From Microbacterium thalli (GTDB taxonomy: Bacteria > Actinomycetota > Actinomycetes > Actinomycetales > Microbacteriaceae): a DNA stretch of 64,000 bases. A model generated the notes under the pieces. It was not told where the DNA came from, made no database searches, and was given only the letters and a program-made list of their open reading frames with translations. The position numbers and the translations under genes are program-made. The stretch is from positions 1,408,732 through 1,472,731 of the forward strand of contig NZ_JAQZCH010000001.1 in the NCBI RefSeq assembly GCF_028737325.1. Direction: 5' to 3'. Below are positions 36,769-45,365 of the stretch, piece by piece. Every line of letters starts with the position of its first letter. The stretch's first letter is position 1.

Positions 36769-36810
36769 ATGCTGCGCGCGCCCCGATCCCTCCGCCGGCC
36801 GCGCGCGTGA
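36769..36810 (+). CDS. Possible 13-residue Arg-rich leader peptide
   Basis: ATG 36769 opens a 13-codon frame, MLRAPRSLRRPRA, ending in TGA at 36808-36810. The TGA overlaps the GTG start of the membrane protein gene at 36807 (GTGA). CATACT lies six bases before the ATG, which would make it the first codon of a leaderless transcript. Five of 13 residues are Arg. It may serve only to bring ribosomes to the next gene by termination-reinitiation; no sequence family supports it. Confidence 0.35.
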   Translation: MLRAPRSLRRPRA

Positions 36811-37202
36811 CGACGGCTCTCGACGCCGTCCTCGAGGTCTTCACGTGGATCGGCTTCGGCGGCGCCGTCGCCCTCGCGATCGCGCTGGTGGTGCTGTGGG
36901 CCAGTGACGGCACCTGGTTGCCGGCCGAGGCGGTCGTCGACCACGACCATGACGGCACCTGGGTGCGCTGGTTCGACGACGAGGGCGAGGCCAACAGTGC
37001 CCGTGTCGACGACCACACGGCGGCCGCGCTGGCCGGGGCCGACCGCGCCGACATCTGGTTCCGTCACGGTTGGCACGGACGGATGCGGCTCACCCGCAGG
37101 CCCCCGATGCATCGTCTGCTGCTCGGTTTGACCTGGGGAGCGCTCGCGCTGGGCATCGTGTCGGTCGTGGTCTCGACGATCGTCCTCTTCGCGCGCGGCT
37201 GA
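36807..37202 (+). CDS. Small two-helix membrane protein, unknown function
   Basis: A 131-residue protein with one N-terminal membrane helix (FTWIGFGGAVALAIALVVLWA, about 12-32) and one C-terminal helix (LLLGLTWGALALGIVSVVVSTIVLF, about 104-128). Between them is a soluble strand-rich domain rich in Trp, Asp and His (HDHDGTWVRWFDDEGE), with the hairpin pattern of a small beta-barrel (NfeD/OB-like), though I cannot confirm that. The GTG start overlaps the short upstream reading frame. I do not recognise a named family. The MMPL gene begins 73 bases downstream with its own promoter. Confidence 0.72.
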   Translation: MTTALDAVLEVFTWIGFGGAVALAIALVVLWASDGTWLPAEAVVDHDHDGTWVRWFDDEGEANSARVDDHTAAALAGADRADIWFRHGWHGRMRLTRRPPMHRLLLGLTWGALALGIVSVVVSTIVLFARG

Positions 37203-37248
37203 TCGCCGCCGTTTCGGGCGTCCGCGACGGATGCCGGGTCTGGCGTAT

Positions 37249-37277
37249 ACGTAGATTGCTAGATAAGCTACCTACGT
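37249..37277. promoter_or_regulatory. Palindromic operator candidate at the MMPL promoter
   Basis: ACGTAG (37249-37254) and CTACGT (37272-37277) form perfect 6-base arms of a 29-base imperfect palindrome with further internal symmetry (TNGCT / AGCNA). It covers the TAAGCT -10 box and reaches the GTG start, so a bound repressor would block transcription. No regulator gene is adjacent on this strand apart from the TetR at 36152, whose own operator differs in sequence. Confidence 0.5.
37264..37269 (+). promoter_or_regulatory. -10 box TAAGCT, leaderless start of the MMPL gene
   Basis: TAAGCT is followed by six bases (ACCTAC) and GTG 37276. It lies inside the palindrome. Confidence 0.5.
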
Positions 37278-39480
37278 GAAGAGCGAAACACGTGTGCCGC
37301 GCTGGCTGCGCCTCGGAATCCCCGCCCTGCTCGTCCTGATCTGGCTCGTGGGCGGGACGGTGGGCGGTCCCTACTTCGGCCGGGTGGACGAGGTCGCGAC
37401 CAACGACCAATCCTCGTTCCTGCCGTCGAGCGCGGACGCGACCCAGGTGAACGAACGGCTGACCGACTTCACCGGCGCCGAGGAGATCCCCGCGGTGGTC
37501 GTGGCATCCTCCGACGCTCTGCTCGATGACGCGCAGCTCGCGGCGCTCGCCGAGCTCGGCACCGCGATCGGAGAGCTGGACGGCGTGGGCGAGGTGTCGC
37601 CGCCCATCCCCGCGGACGACGGTCTCGCGGTGCAGCTGTTCGTGCCGATCGACGCCTCCGGAGATGTGGGCGAGATCGTCGGTGAGATCCGGTCGCTCGT
37701 CCAGGACGACATCCCCGCCGGCGTGGAGGGGTGGGTCACCGGGCCCGCCGGGTTCACCGCGGACCTGGTCGAAGGCTTCCTCGGCATCGACGGGCTGCTC
37801 CTCATCGTCGCGCTGGCCGCCGTCTTCGTCATCCTCGTCGTCGTGTACCGGTCACCGCTGCTGCCGATCCTCGTGCTGCTGACATCGGTGTTCGCGCTGT
37901 GCGTCGCGCTGCTGACGGTGTGGTGGCTCGCGAAGGCGGAGATCGTGGTGCTGAACGGCCAGGTGCAAGGCATCCTGTTCATCCTCGTCATCGGCGCGGC
38001 CACCGACTACGCGCTGCTGTACACCGCCCGCTACCGCGAGGCGATCGGCTCGGGGATGAACCGGTGGGATGCCGCGGTGCGGGCGTGGAAGGGATCGGTC
38101 GAGCCGATCCTCGCGTCGGGCGGCACGGTGATCGCCGGTCTGCTCTGCCTGCTGCTGAGCGACCTGGCCAGCAACAAGGCGCTCGGGCCCATCGCCTCGA
38201 TCGGCATCGCGTTCTCGATGCTCTCGGCGCTGACGTTCCTGCCCGCCCTGCTCGCGCTGTTCGGTCGCGCGGCGTTCTGGCCGTTCATCCCGCGCACGGG
38301 CGCCATCGACCTGCCCGACGATCCGGCCGTCCCGGTGCGCGGGATCTGGCCGCGACTCGCACGCTTCGTCGCGCGTCGAGCACGCACCGTGTGGATCGCC
38401 AGCACGGCGGTGCTGCTCATCGGCGCGGTCGGCGTGCTGCAGCTCAATGCGAACGGCGTTCCGTCGAGCGACCTCGTGCTGGGAGCGTCGGAGGCCCGTG
38501 ACGGCCAAGCGGCGCTCGCCGAGCACTTCCCGGCCGGTTCGGGCAGCCCCGCGTCGATCATCGTTCCGGAGGATCGACTCGCCGACGCTCTGGCGGTGCT
38601 CGAGGACAACCCCGGTATCGACTCGATCGCCGCCACCGCCGCCGATTCGCCCACCGGTCAGGTCTCGGTCGCGCTGCAGGACGGCGCCCCGGTGTTCACG
38701 GCGGCCGGCCCGCCCGGAGCGCCCGTGCCGTCGCCGACGGTGTCGGACGGTGACGTCCTGCTGTCGGCGACGCTGACCGAGCCCGCCGACTCGCTCGAGG
38801 CGGAGCAGACCGTGCGCGACCTGCGCGCGACGTTCGCGGACGATGTCCCGGGGGTGCTCGTGGGCGGCTCGACGGCCACCGACGTCGACACGAACGACAC
38901 GTCGATCCGCGACCGCACGCTGATCATCCCGGTGATCCTCGTGGTCATCCTGCTGATCCTCATGCTGCTGCTGCGTTCGGTGCTCGCGCCGGTGCTGCTC
39001 ATCCTCAGCACGATCCTGTCGTTCGGCACGGCGCTCGGGGTCAGCGCCCTCGTGTTCAACCACGTCTTCGACTTCCCGGGCGGCGACCCGGCGGTGCCGC
39101 TGTACGGTTTCGTCTTCCTCGTCGCACTGGGGGTGGACTACAACATCTTCCTGATGTCCCGGGTCCGCGAAGAGACGCTGCAGCACGGCACGCGCCGCGG
39201 TATCGCCCGGGGCCTCGTCGCCACCGGCGGGGTCATCACCTCGGCCGGTCTGGTGCTGGCGGCGACGTTCGCCGCACTCGGCGTGATCCCGATCCTGTTC
39301 CTGGCCCAGATCGCGTTCATCGTGGCCTTCGGAGTGCTGCTCGACACGTTCGTCGTCCGGTCGCTGCTGGTGCCCGCGCTCGCGCACGACATCGGCCCCG
39401 CCATCTGGTGGCCGTCGAAGCTGTGGCGACGCGAGCGGGCCGAGCACCGGCGCGAACGGGTCGAGCGCCGACACGACTGA
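37276..39480 (+). CDS. MMPL-family RND transporter
   Basis: A 734-residue proton-driven membrane transporter of the MMPL branch, which exports lipids or hydrophobic compounds in actinobacteria. Topology: helix 1 at about 10-28, a first exterior domain, helices 2-6 at about 170-335, a cytoplasmic loop and helix 7 near 375-393, a second exterior domain (about 395-550), and helices 8-12 (about 552-715). Characteristic motifs are GAATDYALLYTARYREA in the first half and ALGVDYNIFLMSRVREE in the second, both holding the proton-relay Asp-Tyr pairs. The GTG start matches a leaderless promoter inside a palindrome. It has a basic C-terminus (RRERAEHRRERVERR). Confidence 0.93.
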   Translation: MKSETRVPRWLRLGIPALLVLIWLVGGTVGGPYFGRVDEVATNDQSSFLPSSADATQVNERLTDFTGAEEIPAVVVASSDALLDDAQLAALAELGTAIGELDGVGEVSPPIPADDGLAVQLFVPIDASGDVGEIVGEIRSLVQDDIPAGVEGWVTGPAGFTADLVEGFLGIDGLLLIVALAAVFVILVVVYRSPLLPILVLLTSVFALCVALLTVWWLAKAEIVVLNGQVQGILFILVIGAATDYALLYTARYREAIGSGMNRWDAAVRAWKGSVEPILASGGTVIAGLLCLLLSDLASNKALGPIASIGIAFSMLSALTFLPALLALFGRAAFWPFIPRTGAIDLPDDPAVPVRGIWPRLARFVARRARTVWIASTAVLLIGAVGVLQLNANGVPSSDLVLGASEARDGQAALAEHFPAGSGSPASIIVPEDRLADALAVLEDNPGIDSIAATAADSPTGQVSVALQDGAPVFTAAGPPGAPVPSPTVSDGDVLLSATLTEPADSLEAEQTVRDLRATFADDVPGVLVGGSTATDVDTNDTSIRDRTLIIPVILVVILLILMLLLRSVLAPVLLILSTILSFGTALGVSALVFNHVFDFPGGDPAVPLYGFVFLVALGVDYNIFLMSRVREETLQHGTRRGIARGLVATGGVITSAGLVLAATFAALGVIPILFLAQIAFIVAFGVLLDTFVVRSLLVPALAHDIGPAIWWPSKLWRRERAEHRRERVERRHD

Positions 39481-39500
39481 CACCCCCGAGCCGCCGGGCG

Positions 39501-39506
39501 TACCCT
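39501..39506 (+). promoter_or_regulatory. -10 box TACCCT, leaderless start of the nicotinamidase gene
   Basis: TACCCT is followed by six bases (CGAGCC) and ATG 39513. No ribosome site is present. Confidence 0.45.
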
Positions 39507-39512
39507 CGAGCC

Positions 39513-40097
39513 ATGACTCGTGCACTGTTCATCGTCGATGTCCAGAACGATTTCACGGAGGGAGGGGCGCTCGGCGTCTCGGGCGGCGATGCGGTCGCCG
39601 CCGCGATCACCCGTCACCTGCGCGCCCACGCCGACGACTACGCGCTCATCGTCGCCTCGCGCGACTGGCATCACGCCGACCACGACAACGGCGGCCACTT
39701 CGCCGACGGTGAGCCCGACTTCGTCGACTCGTGGCCTGTGCACTGCGTCGCCGACACCCCCGGAGCCGAGTACGACCCCGAGCTCGACACGCAGGCCATC
39801 ACCCACCACGTCAAGAAGGGGCAGGGCATCCCCGCGTACTCGTTGTTCGAGGGGACGACGGATGCCGGGGAGTCGGTCGCCGAGCTGCTCACTGCGCACG
39901 GCGTGGTCGACGTCGACGTCGTCGGTCTCGCCACCGACTACTGCGTGCGCGCGTCGACCCTCGATGCGCTCGCCCACGGACGCCGGGTGCGTGTCTTGAC
40001 CGATCTCGTCGCGGGCGTCGCGCCCGCCACGAGCGAGGCGGCTTTGGCCGAGCTGGCGCACGCGGGCGCGGAGCTCGCGACCACCGACGCGCTCTGA
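39513..40097 (+). CDS. pncA: Nicotinamidase / isochorismatase-family hydrolase
   Basis: A 194-residue cysteine hydrolase that most likely converts nicotinamide to nicotinate for NAD salvage. Catalytic residues: Asp9 in FIVDVQNDF, the Lys of HHVKKGQ, and the nucleophilic Cys in LATDYCVRAS. The metal site SRDWHHADH (Asp and two His) is the PncA signature, which separates it from plain isochorismatases. Length and motifs match actinobacterial PncA, the enzyme that activates pyrazinamide in mycobacteria. It ends three bases before the convergent kinase gene stop, leaving no room for a terminator. Confidence 0.9.
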   Translation: MTRALFIVDVQNDFTEGGALGVSGGDAVAAAITRHLRAHADDYALIVASRDWHHADHDNGGHFADGEPDFVDSWPVHCVADTPGAEYDPELDTQAITHHVKKGQGIPAYSLFEGTTDAGESVAELLTAHGVVDVDVVGLATDYCVRASTLDALAHGRRVRVLTDLVAGVAPATSEAALAELAHAGAELATTDAL

Positions 40098-40100
40098 CGC

Positions 40101-41672
40101 TCAGTTCCCGTCGCCGGGCTTTCCGCCCGGCTTCCCGTTGCCGTTGCCGTTGCCGTTGCCGCTGTTCGAACCAGGCCCCGAGCCGCTGTTCGCGCCGGGT
40201 CCGTTGCCGTTTCCGTTGCCGCCCGCGCCGGGAACCTCGGCGGGGCCGGGCTCGACGGGCACGCCGACGGGCTCCGTGACCGGCTCGATCACCGGCTCGG
40301 CGGGTGCGATCGGTGCATCGACCGCGACGGTCTCCTCCGCCTCGACGGCGTCGTCCGCCGATTCGTCACCGGCGGGCGAGACGTCGGTCTCGGCGACATC
40401 CGGTGCGTCGGCCGGCTCGACGAGGGGGGTCTGCACGACCGGTGGGTCGACGGGCGTCGTGGTCGAGGCCGTCTGCGGCTGGGCCAGCACGACGGATGCC
40501 GCCACGACGACCGCTACGACGGCCGTGGCCACCCCGGTGACGAGGGCGACCCGCCGCCGACGGCGCCGCTGACGACGATTCGCGATGACACGGTCGGGAG
40601 CCGACGCCGCCGCGGCGGCGAGGCTGGGGGAGACCAGCGTCGGGTTGGTGTCGTTGCGCCCGGCCGCCGTGGCTCGCGAGGCGGTGACGGGGGCACTGAC
40701 GGCGGGCGGCGGCGTCACCGGCCAGGCGGCGGTGGCGAGGTCGGCCTGCGCGGCGCGACGCTCGGACTCGGGGCGCCCGTCGACCGTGCTCGAGAGCGTC
40801 GAGCGGAGACCGTCGCTCGGGATTCGTGCCATGACCTCGTGGGCGGTGGGACGGTCGCAGGGTTCGCGCGCGGTCATCTCGCACAGCAGGTCGCGCCAGT
40901 GCTGATCCAGTCCGCCGGGGATCTCGGGGTCGCGGGAGAGCCGCGCCAGGAGCTGTCCGCGGTTGCCCTCGGTGCCGGCGAACGCGCGCTCGCCGCTGGC
41001 GGCTTCGAGCAGCACGAGCCCGAGCGCGTAGATGTCTGAGGGGGGTGCCGGATCGGCGCCGTGCAGCAGCTCGGGTGCGATGAACGCGGCCGTGCCGACG
41101 ATGAGGCTCGGCGAGGTCACGCGGTCGCTGTCGAGCAGGTGCGCGATGCCGAAGTCGGCGAGCTTGGCGCGCATCGGCACTCCCGGCGTCGACGAGCGTG
41201 CCAGAAGAATGTTGGAGGGCTTGACGTCGCGGTGGACGATGCCCGCATCGTGGACGACGTGCAGTGCATCGGCGAGCTGCGCGCCGAGTGCCGCGAGCTC
41301 GCGTATGTCGAGCGGACCGTCGGCGATCCGGTCGGCGAGGGTCGGGCCGACGACGTGTTCCATGACGAGGAAGCGGGGCTCGTGCGAGAGGTGCGCGTCG
41401 AACAGCGTGACGAGACCGGGGTGATTCAGGGACGCCAGCAGCCGGGTCTCGATGCCGGCGCGATCAGCGGTCGCCTCATCCGCGATGTCGGCGCGCAGCA
41501 CCTTGACCGCGACACGCCTGCCGAGCGCCTCGTCGTGCGCCAGGAACACCCGCGCCATCCCGCCCGTCCCGATGGGTTCGACGACCCGATAGCGCCCCGC
41601 CAGGAGCGCGCCGACATCGACCGCGTCGTCGCTCGTGGCTCCGTCGTTCATCGCGTCCTCGTGCTCGGCCAT
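40101..41672 (-). CDS. Membrane Ser/Thr protein kinase with Asn/Gly-rich exterior tail
   Basis: A 523-residue PknB-family kinase. The kinase domain (about 25-290) has the Gly loop GTGGMARV, Lys in VAVKVLRAD, HRDVKPSN catalytic loop, DFG (LADFGIAHL), and APELL-type activation segment end. A basic patch (NRRQRRRRRRVALV) precedes one transmembrane helix (about 378-400). Instead of PASTA repeats, the exterior part is low complexity: acidic Pro/Val/Glu stretches, then GNGNGNG / GSGPGSNSG repeats encoded by GTTGCC-type hexamers. ATG 41672 is used; ATG 41651 with GAGGA upstream is a fair alternative. Its substrate is unknown, and no phosphatase gene is adjacent. Confidence 0.92.
   Translation of the reverse strand: MAEHEDAMNDGATSDDAVDVGALLAGRYRVVEPIGTGGMARVFLAHDEALGRRVAVKVLRADIADEATADRAGIETRLLASLNHPGLVTLFDAHLSHEPRFLVMEHVVGPTLADRIADGPLDIRELAALGAQLADALHVVHDAGIVHRDVKPSNILLARSSTPGVPMRAKLADFGIAHLLDSDRVTSPSLIVGTAAFIAPELLHGADPAPPSDIYALGLVLLEAASGERAFAGTEGNRGQLLARLSRDPEIPGGLDQHWRDLLCEMTAREPCDRPTAHEVMARIPSDGLRSTLSSTVDGRPESERRAAQADLATAAWPVTPPPAVSAPVTASRATAAGRNDTNPTLVSPSLAAAAASAPDRVIANRRQRRRRRRVALVTGVATAVVAVVVAASVVLAQPQTASTTTPVDPPVVQTPLVEPADAPDVAETDVSPAGDESADDAVEAEETVAVDAPIAPAEPVIEPVTEPVGVPVEPGPAEVPGAGGNGNGNGPGANSGSGPGSNSGNGNGNGNGKPGGKPGDGN
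40137..40160. repeat. GTTGCC hexamer array in the kinase 3' end
   Basis: GTTGCC occurs four times in tandem and encodes alternating Gly-Asn on the minus strand. It is a potential slippage site; loss or gain of units keeps the frame and only changes tail length. Confidence 0.85.
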
Positions 41673-41730
41673 CCCCACCCCGGGAAAAACCGTAGACCCG
41701 CGAAATCGCTTCCGCCTCGGGCTGGCGCCC

Positions 41731-41759
41731 AGCGCCGGCCCGCGCTATGGGCCGGCGCT
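41731..41759 (-). terminator. Perfect hairpin at the end of the ABC efflux operon
   Basis: AGCGCCGGCCC and GGGCCGGCGCT pair perfectly (11 bp) around a seven-base loop. The stem begins within the permease stop codon. It separates the ABC operon from the kinase gene downstream on the same strand. Confidence 0.6.
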
Positions 41760-43081
41760 CAAGCGTTGCCCCGCAGGGCGACCACGGGTTCGATGCGCGA
41801 GGCACGTCGGGCCGGGATGCCGCCGGCGGCGAGCCCGATCAACGCACCGAGCACCGTGCCCGCGACCGCCACGAGCGGGTCGAGCACGGGGGTCCACTGC
41901 TGCGCGACGGCGACGGCGAGCACCCCGAAGACCCCGAGTGCCGCGCCGATGAGACCGCCGAGCAACCCGATGACGACCGACTCGACGACGAACTGGCCCG
42001 CGATCTGACGTCCGGTGGCCCCGAGCGCGCGGCGCAGGCCGATCTCGCCCGTGCGCTCGAGCACCGAGAGGGTCGTCACGTTAGCGATGCCGAGCCCGCC
42101 GGCCAGCAGCACGATGACCCCGAGGATGACGAACACGACGTTGACATCGCCCTGGACGTCGCGGGCGAGATCGGACCGGCCCTGCGGCGCGCTCACCTCG
42201 AGGGTATCGATGGCGTCGGGTGCCAGGGCGAGAGGCGCCTGCTCGCGCAGCTGCGGTCCCGTCCCGACGGTGATGTGGGCGATGGCGTCGCCCGGCGCGC
42301 TCAACCCGAAGTCGCTGCGCGCGGCCCCGGTGGGGATGACGACGGCGTCGACGAGCTCGGCGCGCCGCTGCAGATCGTCGAAGATGCCCACGACGGCGTA
42401 CGCGGTACCGCCGATGAAGATGGACGGCTGGGTGTCGACGCGATTGATCGACAGCCTCTCGGCGGCCCCCGCGCCGAGCAGCGCCACGCGGTCGCCGCGG
42501 GTGTCGTGCCCCGCATCGAACGCCCGCCCTGTGACGACGGTGCCGCCGAGGGTCTCGAGTATGCCGCCGGACGCGGCGAACAGCGCCGGGGGAGCAGCGG
42601 TGGCGACCGACGGGTCGTTGATGGGGACGGCGGTGATCGAGTTCTCGGGCGGGGTCACCGCGGCCAGCACGGCCGCTGCCTCGACGCCGACCAGGCTCTC
42701 GAGTCGCTGCGGGGCGTCCCAGGGCAGGGATGCCGTCGCGACACTCTGGCCGCCGCGGGCTTCGGCTTCGGCGGGCCCGATGCTCAGATGCGTCGCTGCG
42801 GCCGCGTCGAACTGCCGTGCGATCTGACCCGCGGCGGTCTGCGCGAAGCCGATGGTGGCCACGAGCGCCCCGATGCCCAGCACCGTGCCCGCGATCGTCA
42901 TGACGAGTCGCCCGGGTCGTGAGCCGATGTCGACCGTCGCCTCCAGGACGAGGTCGCCGAAGCCGAACCGGTCGGCGCGCGGCACACGATCGGCTTCGGC
43001 GACCGCCGTCGTCAGCTCGGCATCGGGCCGATTCCGCCGCCGGGGCAGCCAGCGCAGCAGCGCCCTCCGCGGCGCGGTCAC
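41759..43081 (-). CDS. MacB-type ABC transporter permease (FtsX fold)
   Basis: A 440-residue permease with an unusual charged N-terminal extension, then one membrane helix (LVMTIAGTVLGIGALVATIGFAQ, about 70-95), a large exterior MacB-like domain (about 95-310), and three C-terminal helices with the FtsX signature ERTGEIGLRRALGATGRQI between the first two. It lacks a fused ATPase, which is encoded next door. MacB systems couple ATP hydrolysis in the cytoplasm to movements of exterior domains (mechanotransmission) and export peptides, lipoproteins or drugs. The start overlaps the ATPase gene by four bases. Confidence 0.9.
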   Translation of the reverse strand: MTAPRRALLRWLPRRRNRPDAELTTAVAEADRVPRADRFGFGDLVLEATVDIGSRPGRLVMTIAGTVLGIGALVATIGFAQTAAGQIARQFDAAAATHLSIGPAEAEARGGQSVATASLPWDAPQRLESLVGVEAAAVLAAVTPPENSITAVPINDPSVATAAPPALFAASGGILETLGGTVVTGRAFDAGHDTRGDRVALLGAGAAERLSINRVDTQPSIFIGGTAYAVVGIFDDLQRRAELVDAVVIPTGAARSDFGLSAPGDAIAHITVGTGPQLREQAPLALAPDAIDTLEVSAPQGRSDLARDVQGDVNVVFVILGVIVLLAGGLGIANVTTLSVLERTGEIGLRRALGATGRQIAGQFVVESVVIGLLGGLIGAALGVFGVLAVAVAQQWTPVLDPLVAVAGTVLGALIGLAAGGIPARRASRIEPVVALRGNA

Positions 43082-43770
43082 GCGAGCTCGCGCATGCGGC
43101 CGTCGTCGATCCGGATGCGCCGGGCGGCGCGATCGGCGACGTGCTGGTCGTGGGTGATGACGACGAAGGTGAGGCCGCCGGCGTGCAGCTCTTCGAACAG
43201 CGCCATGATGTCCGCGGTGGTCGCCTGATCGAGGTTGCCCGTGGGCTCGTCGGCGAGGATCACCCGCGGCTGGGTCACGACGGCACGCGCCACGGCGACG
43301 CGCTGGCGCTCGCCGCCCGACAGCAGGCCGGGCAGGAAGTCGACGCGGTGGCTCAGTCCGACGCGCTCGAGGGCCTCACGGGCCCGAACGGGGCGCTCGT
43401 CACGCGGCATCCCGCTGTAGAGCATGGGCAGCATGACGTTCTCGAGCACGGTGCGCCGCGGCATCAGGTGGAAGGCCTGGAAGACGAATCCGAGGCGGCG
43501 CGCGCGTACCGCCGCCCGCTGGTCCTCGGTGTAGCCGCCGGTCAGCTCGCCCGACAGCCGGTACTCGCCGACCGTCGGGCGATCGAGCAGCCCGAGGATG
43601 TTGAGCATCGTCGACTTGCCCGACCCGCTGGGTCCGACGATGGAGACGTAGTCGCCGTCCGACACCGTGAGGTTGATGCCCTTCAGCGCCTGTACCTCGG
43701 GCGGCCCGGGGAAGGATCGCGTGACATCGCGCAGCTCGATCACCGGCGGGACGGCGGTCGCCGCGGTCAT
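43078..43770 (-). CDS. MacB/LolD-type ABC transporter ATPase
   Basis: A 230-residue stand-alone ATPase. Walker A GPSGSGKST, signature LSGGERQRVAVARAV, Walker B VILADEPTGNLD, and switch His VITHDQH are complete. The X-loop region GGYTEDQRAAVRARRLGFVFQAFHLMPRRTVLENVMLP is typical of the LolD/MacB subfamily. It pairs with the permease gene that overlaps its 3' end by four bases and with the adaptor gene that overlaps its 5' end. Confidence 0.93.
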   Translation of the reverse strand: MTAATAVPPVIELRDVTRSFPGPPEVQALKGINLTVSDGDYVSIVGPSGSGKSTMLNILGLLDRPTVGEYRLSGELTGGYTEDQRAAVRARRLGFVFQAFHLMPRRTVLENVMLPMLYSGMPRDERPVRAREALERVGLSHRVDFLPGLLSGGERQRVAVARAVVTQPRVILADEPTGNLDQATTADIMALFEELHAGGLTFVVITHDQHVADRAARRIRIDDGRMRELA

Positions 43771-45365
43771 CGGCCGACCACGACGAGGTCGTCCTCGTTC
43801 AGTTCGCCCTCGGTCGCCCGCACCTCGACGGCGCCGCCGGCCGACAGCCCGGTCTCGACGACGACCAGGCGGGTGCGGGCGTCGGCGTCGCGGGGATCGC
43901 CCGCGACGACCTCGACCCGCGTCTCGCCGCCCGGGCCCGCGGTCAGCGCGGCGGCGGGGACGCTGAGCACCTCGCCGGCGGTGGCGCCGACGGCGATCAC
44001 GACTCGCACGTTCGACCCCTGCAACTGCGCGATCTGCTCGGCCGACAGCTCGGCGGGCTGCAGCGTCACCTTCCAGCGTGCCTCGCCGTCCGCGCCCGGG
44101 GACACCTCGGTGACGGTGGCGGCGTGCTCGGCGCCGTCGGGCAGCGCGAACGTCGCCGTCGCCCCCGTCGTCAGCAGCTTCGCGTCCGCCTCGGCGGCCG
44201 ACCCGGTCAGAGCCACGGTGGCGCCCGACACGGTCATCGCGGCGCCGGCGAGGATGCTGCCGCGCTCGGCGGTGACCGCGTCCACACGCCGCGGGAGTTC
44301 GCTCAGGTAGAGCACCTCACCCGCAGGGAGGGCGGGAAGAGCCTCCTGGCGTGCCCGCGCGAGGTCGTCCTGCGCCTGCGAGAGCTGGGAGACGGCGGCA
44401 TCCACAGCGGCGCGCTCGGCGCTCGTGTCGCGCCCGGCGTTCAGCTGCTCGCGGCGCAGTTGCGCGAGGGCGAGGGCGTCTTCGGCGTCACCGATCGCGA
44501 CGGTGTCGTCCGGCTGCGTCGTGCGCAGATTGTCGAGCTGGCGCCGCGCGCTCGAGATCCCGTTGTCGGCCTCACGGATCTCGACGGGCGAGGCGCCACT
44601 GCGAGCGGCATCCAGCGCGCCTCGTGCGCTCGTGACCGCCTGCTCGGCGGAGCGGACGCCCTCGTTCGCGGCGCGCACCGCACCCTCGCCGTCCTCCTCG
44701 CCCTCGGGGCCGGTGTACCCGACCGCGGCGTAGAGCGCGGTGACGGCGTTCGCCGCCTGCTCGTCGAAGGCAGCGTTCGCGGGGTCGCCCGCGTCGATGC
44801 CGACGGCGCGCATGGCCTCCTTGAACTGCACGACGTCGGGGCCCGACACGCCGAACCGCAGCGTGCGGTACGCGGGCAGATCGCCCGGCAGGGTGATGAC
44901 CGGGCGACCGGCGACCTCGAGAGCCACCGACAGCGGAGAAAGCTGCGCCCCGACCTCCGGCACCTGTCCGGTCACGACCGCCGGGCCCGAGATCGCGGAG
45001 GTGTCGATCTTCACCTCGACGGGGTCGGCGAAACCGACGTCGCCGCGGATGGTGACGTCGTTGCTCAGCGCGCCGAACGCGACCGGCACGGTCACGAGCC
45101 CGGGAGCCGGCGCGTCCTCCGCGGCGGCCGAAGCGGCCGGCATGACGAAGCGCCCGAGCAGCAGACCCCCCACGAGCGCGATGACCGCGACGGCCGCCGT
45201 TATCCACAGCGCACGGTTGCGGGTCGCGATCGAGCGCCACACGGTCCGTCGGCCGCCCGTCGCCGCGTCGGCGTTCGTCGCCGCGTCGGGCACAGGATCG
45301 CCGATGAGCTCGTCGAAGGCGGCGTCGTCCGGCGACGCCGGGGCGTCGGTGCGACCGTCGCTCAC
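43767..45365 (-). CDS. Membrane-fusion-like adaptor with peptidoglycan-binding-like domain
   Basis: A 532-residue protein with a cytoplasmic acidic N-terminus, one membrane helix (ALWITAAVAVIALVGGLLLGRFV, about 53-75), then exterior domains. Residues about 160-220 (TLRFGVSGPDVVQFKEAMRAVGI...AFDEQAANAVTALY) resemble a PG_binding_1 domain. A long coiled coil follows (about 225-345, rich in Ala, Glu and Arg), and then beta-barrel/lipoyl-like segments. This is the layout of MacA-like adaptors in Gram-positive bacteria, where the protein bridges the permease and the cell wall. It is the second gene of the operon. Confidence 0.87.
   Translation of the reverse strand: MSDGRTDAPASPDDAAFDELIGDPVPDAATNADAATGGRRTVWRSIATRNRALWITAAVAVIALVGGLLLGRFVMPAASAAAEDAPAPGLVTVPVAFGALSNDVTIRGDVGFADPVEVKIDTSAISGPAVVTGQVPEVGAQLSPLSVALEVAGRPVITLPGDLPAYRTLRFGVSGPDVVQFKEAMRAVGIDAGDPANAAFDEQAANAVTALYAAVGYTGPEGEEDGEGAVRAANEGVRSAEQAVTSARGALDAARSGASPVEIREADNGISSARRQLDNLRTTQPDDTVAIGDAEDALALAQLRREQLNAGRDTSAERAAVDAAVSQLSQAQDDLARARQEALPALPAGEVLYLSELPRRVDAVTAERGSILAGAAMTVSGATVALTGSAAEADAKLLTTGATATFALPDGAEHAATVTEVSPGADGEARWKVTLQPAELSAEQIAQLQGSNVRVVIAVGATAGEVLSVPAAALTAGPGGETRVEVVAGDPRDADARTRLVVVETGLSAGGAVEVRATEGELNEDDLVVVGR

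Noticed and set aside
37852..39525. 557-codon minus-strand frame opposite the MMPL gene
   Set aside because: The composition is Arg/His/Glu-rich with no domains, and the plus strand has a well-defined transporter.
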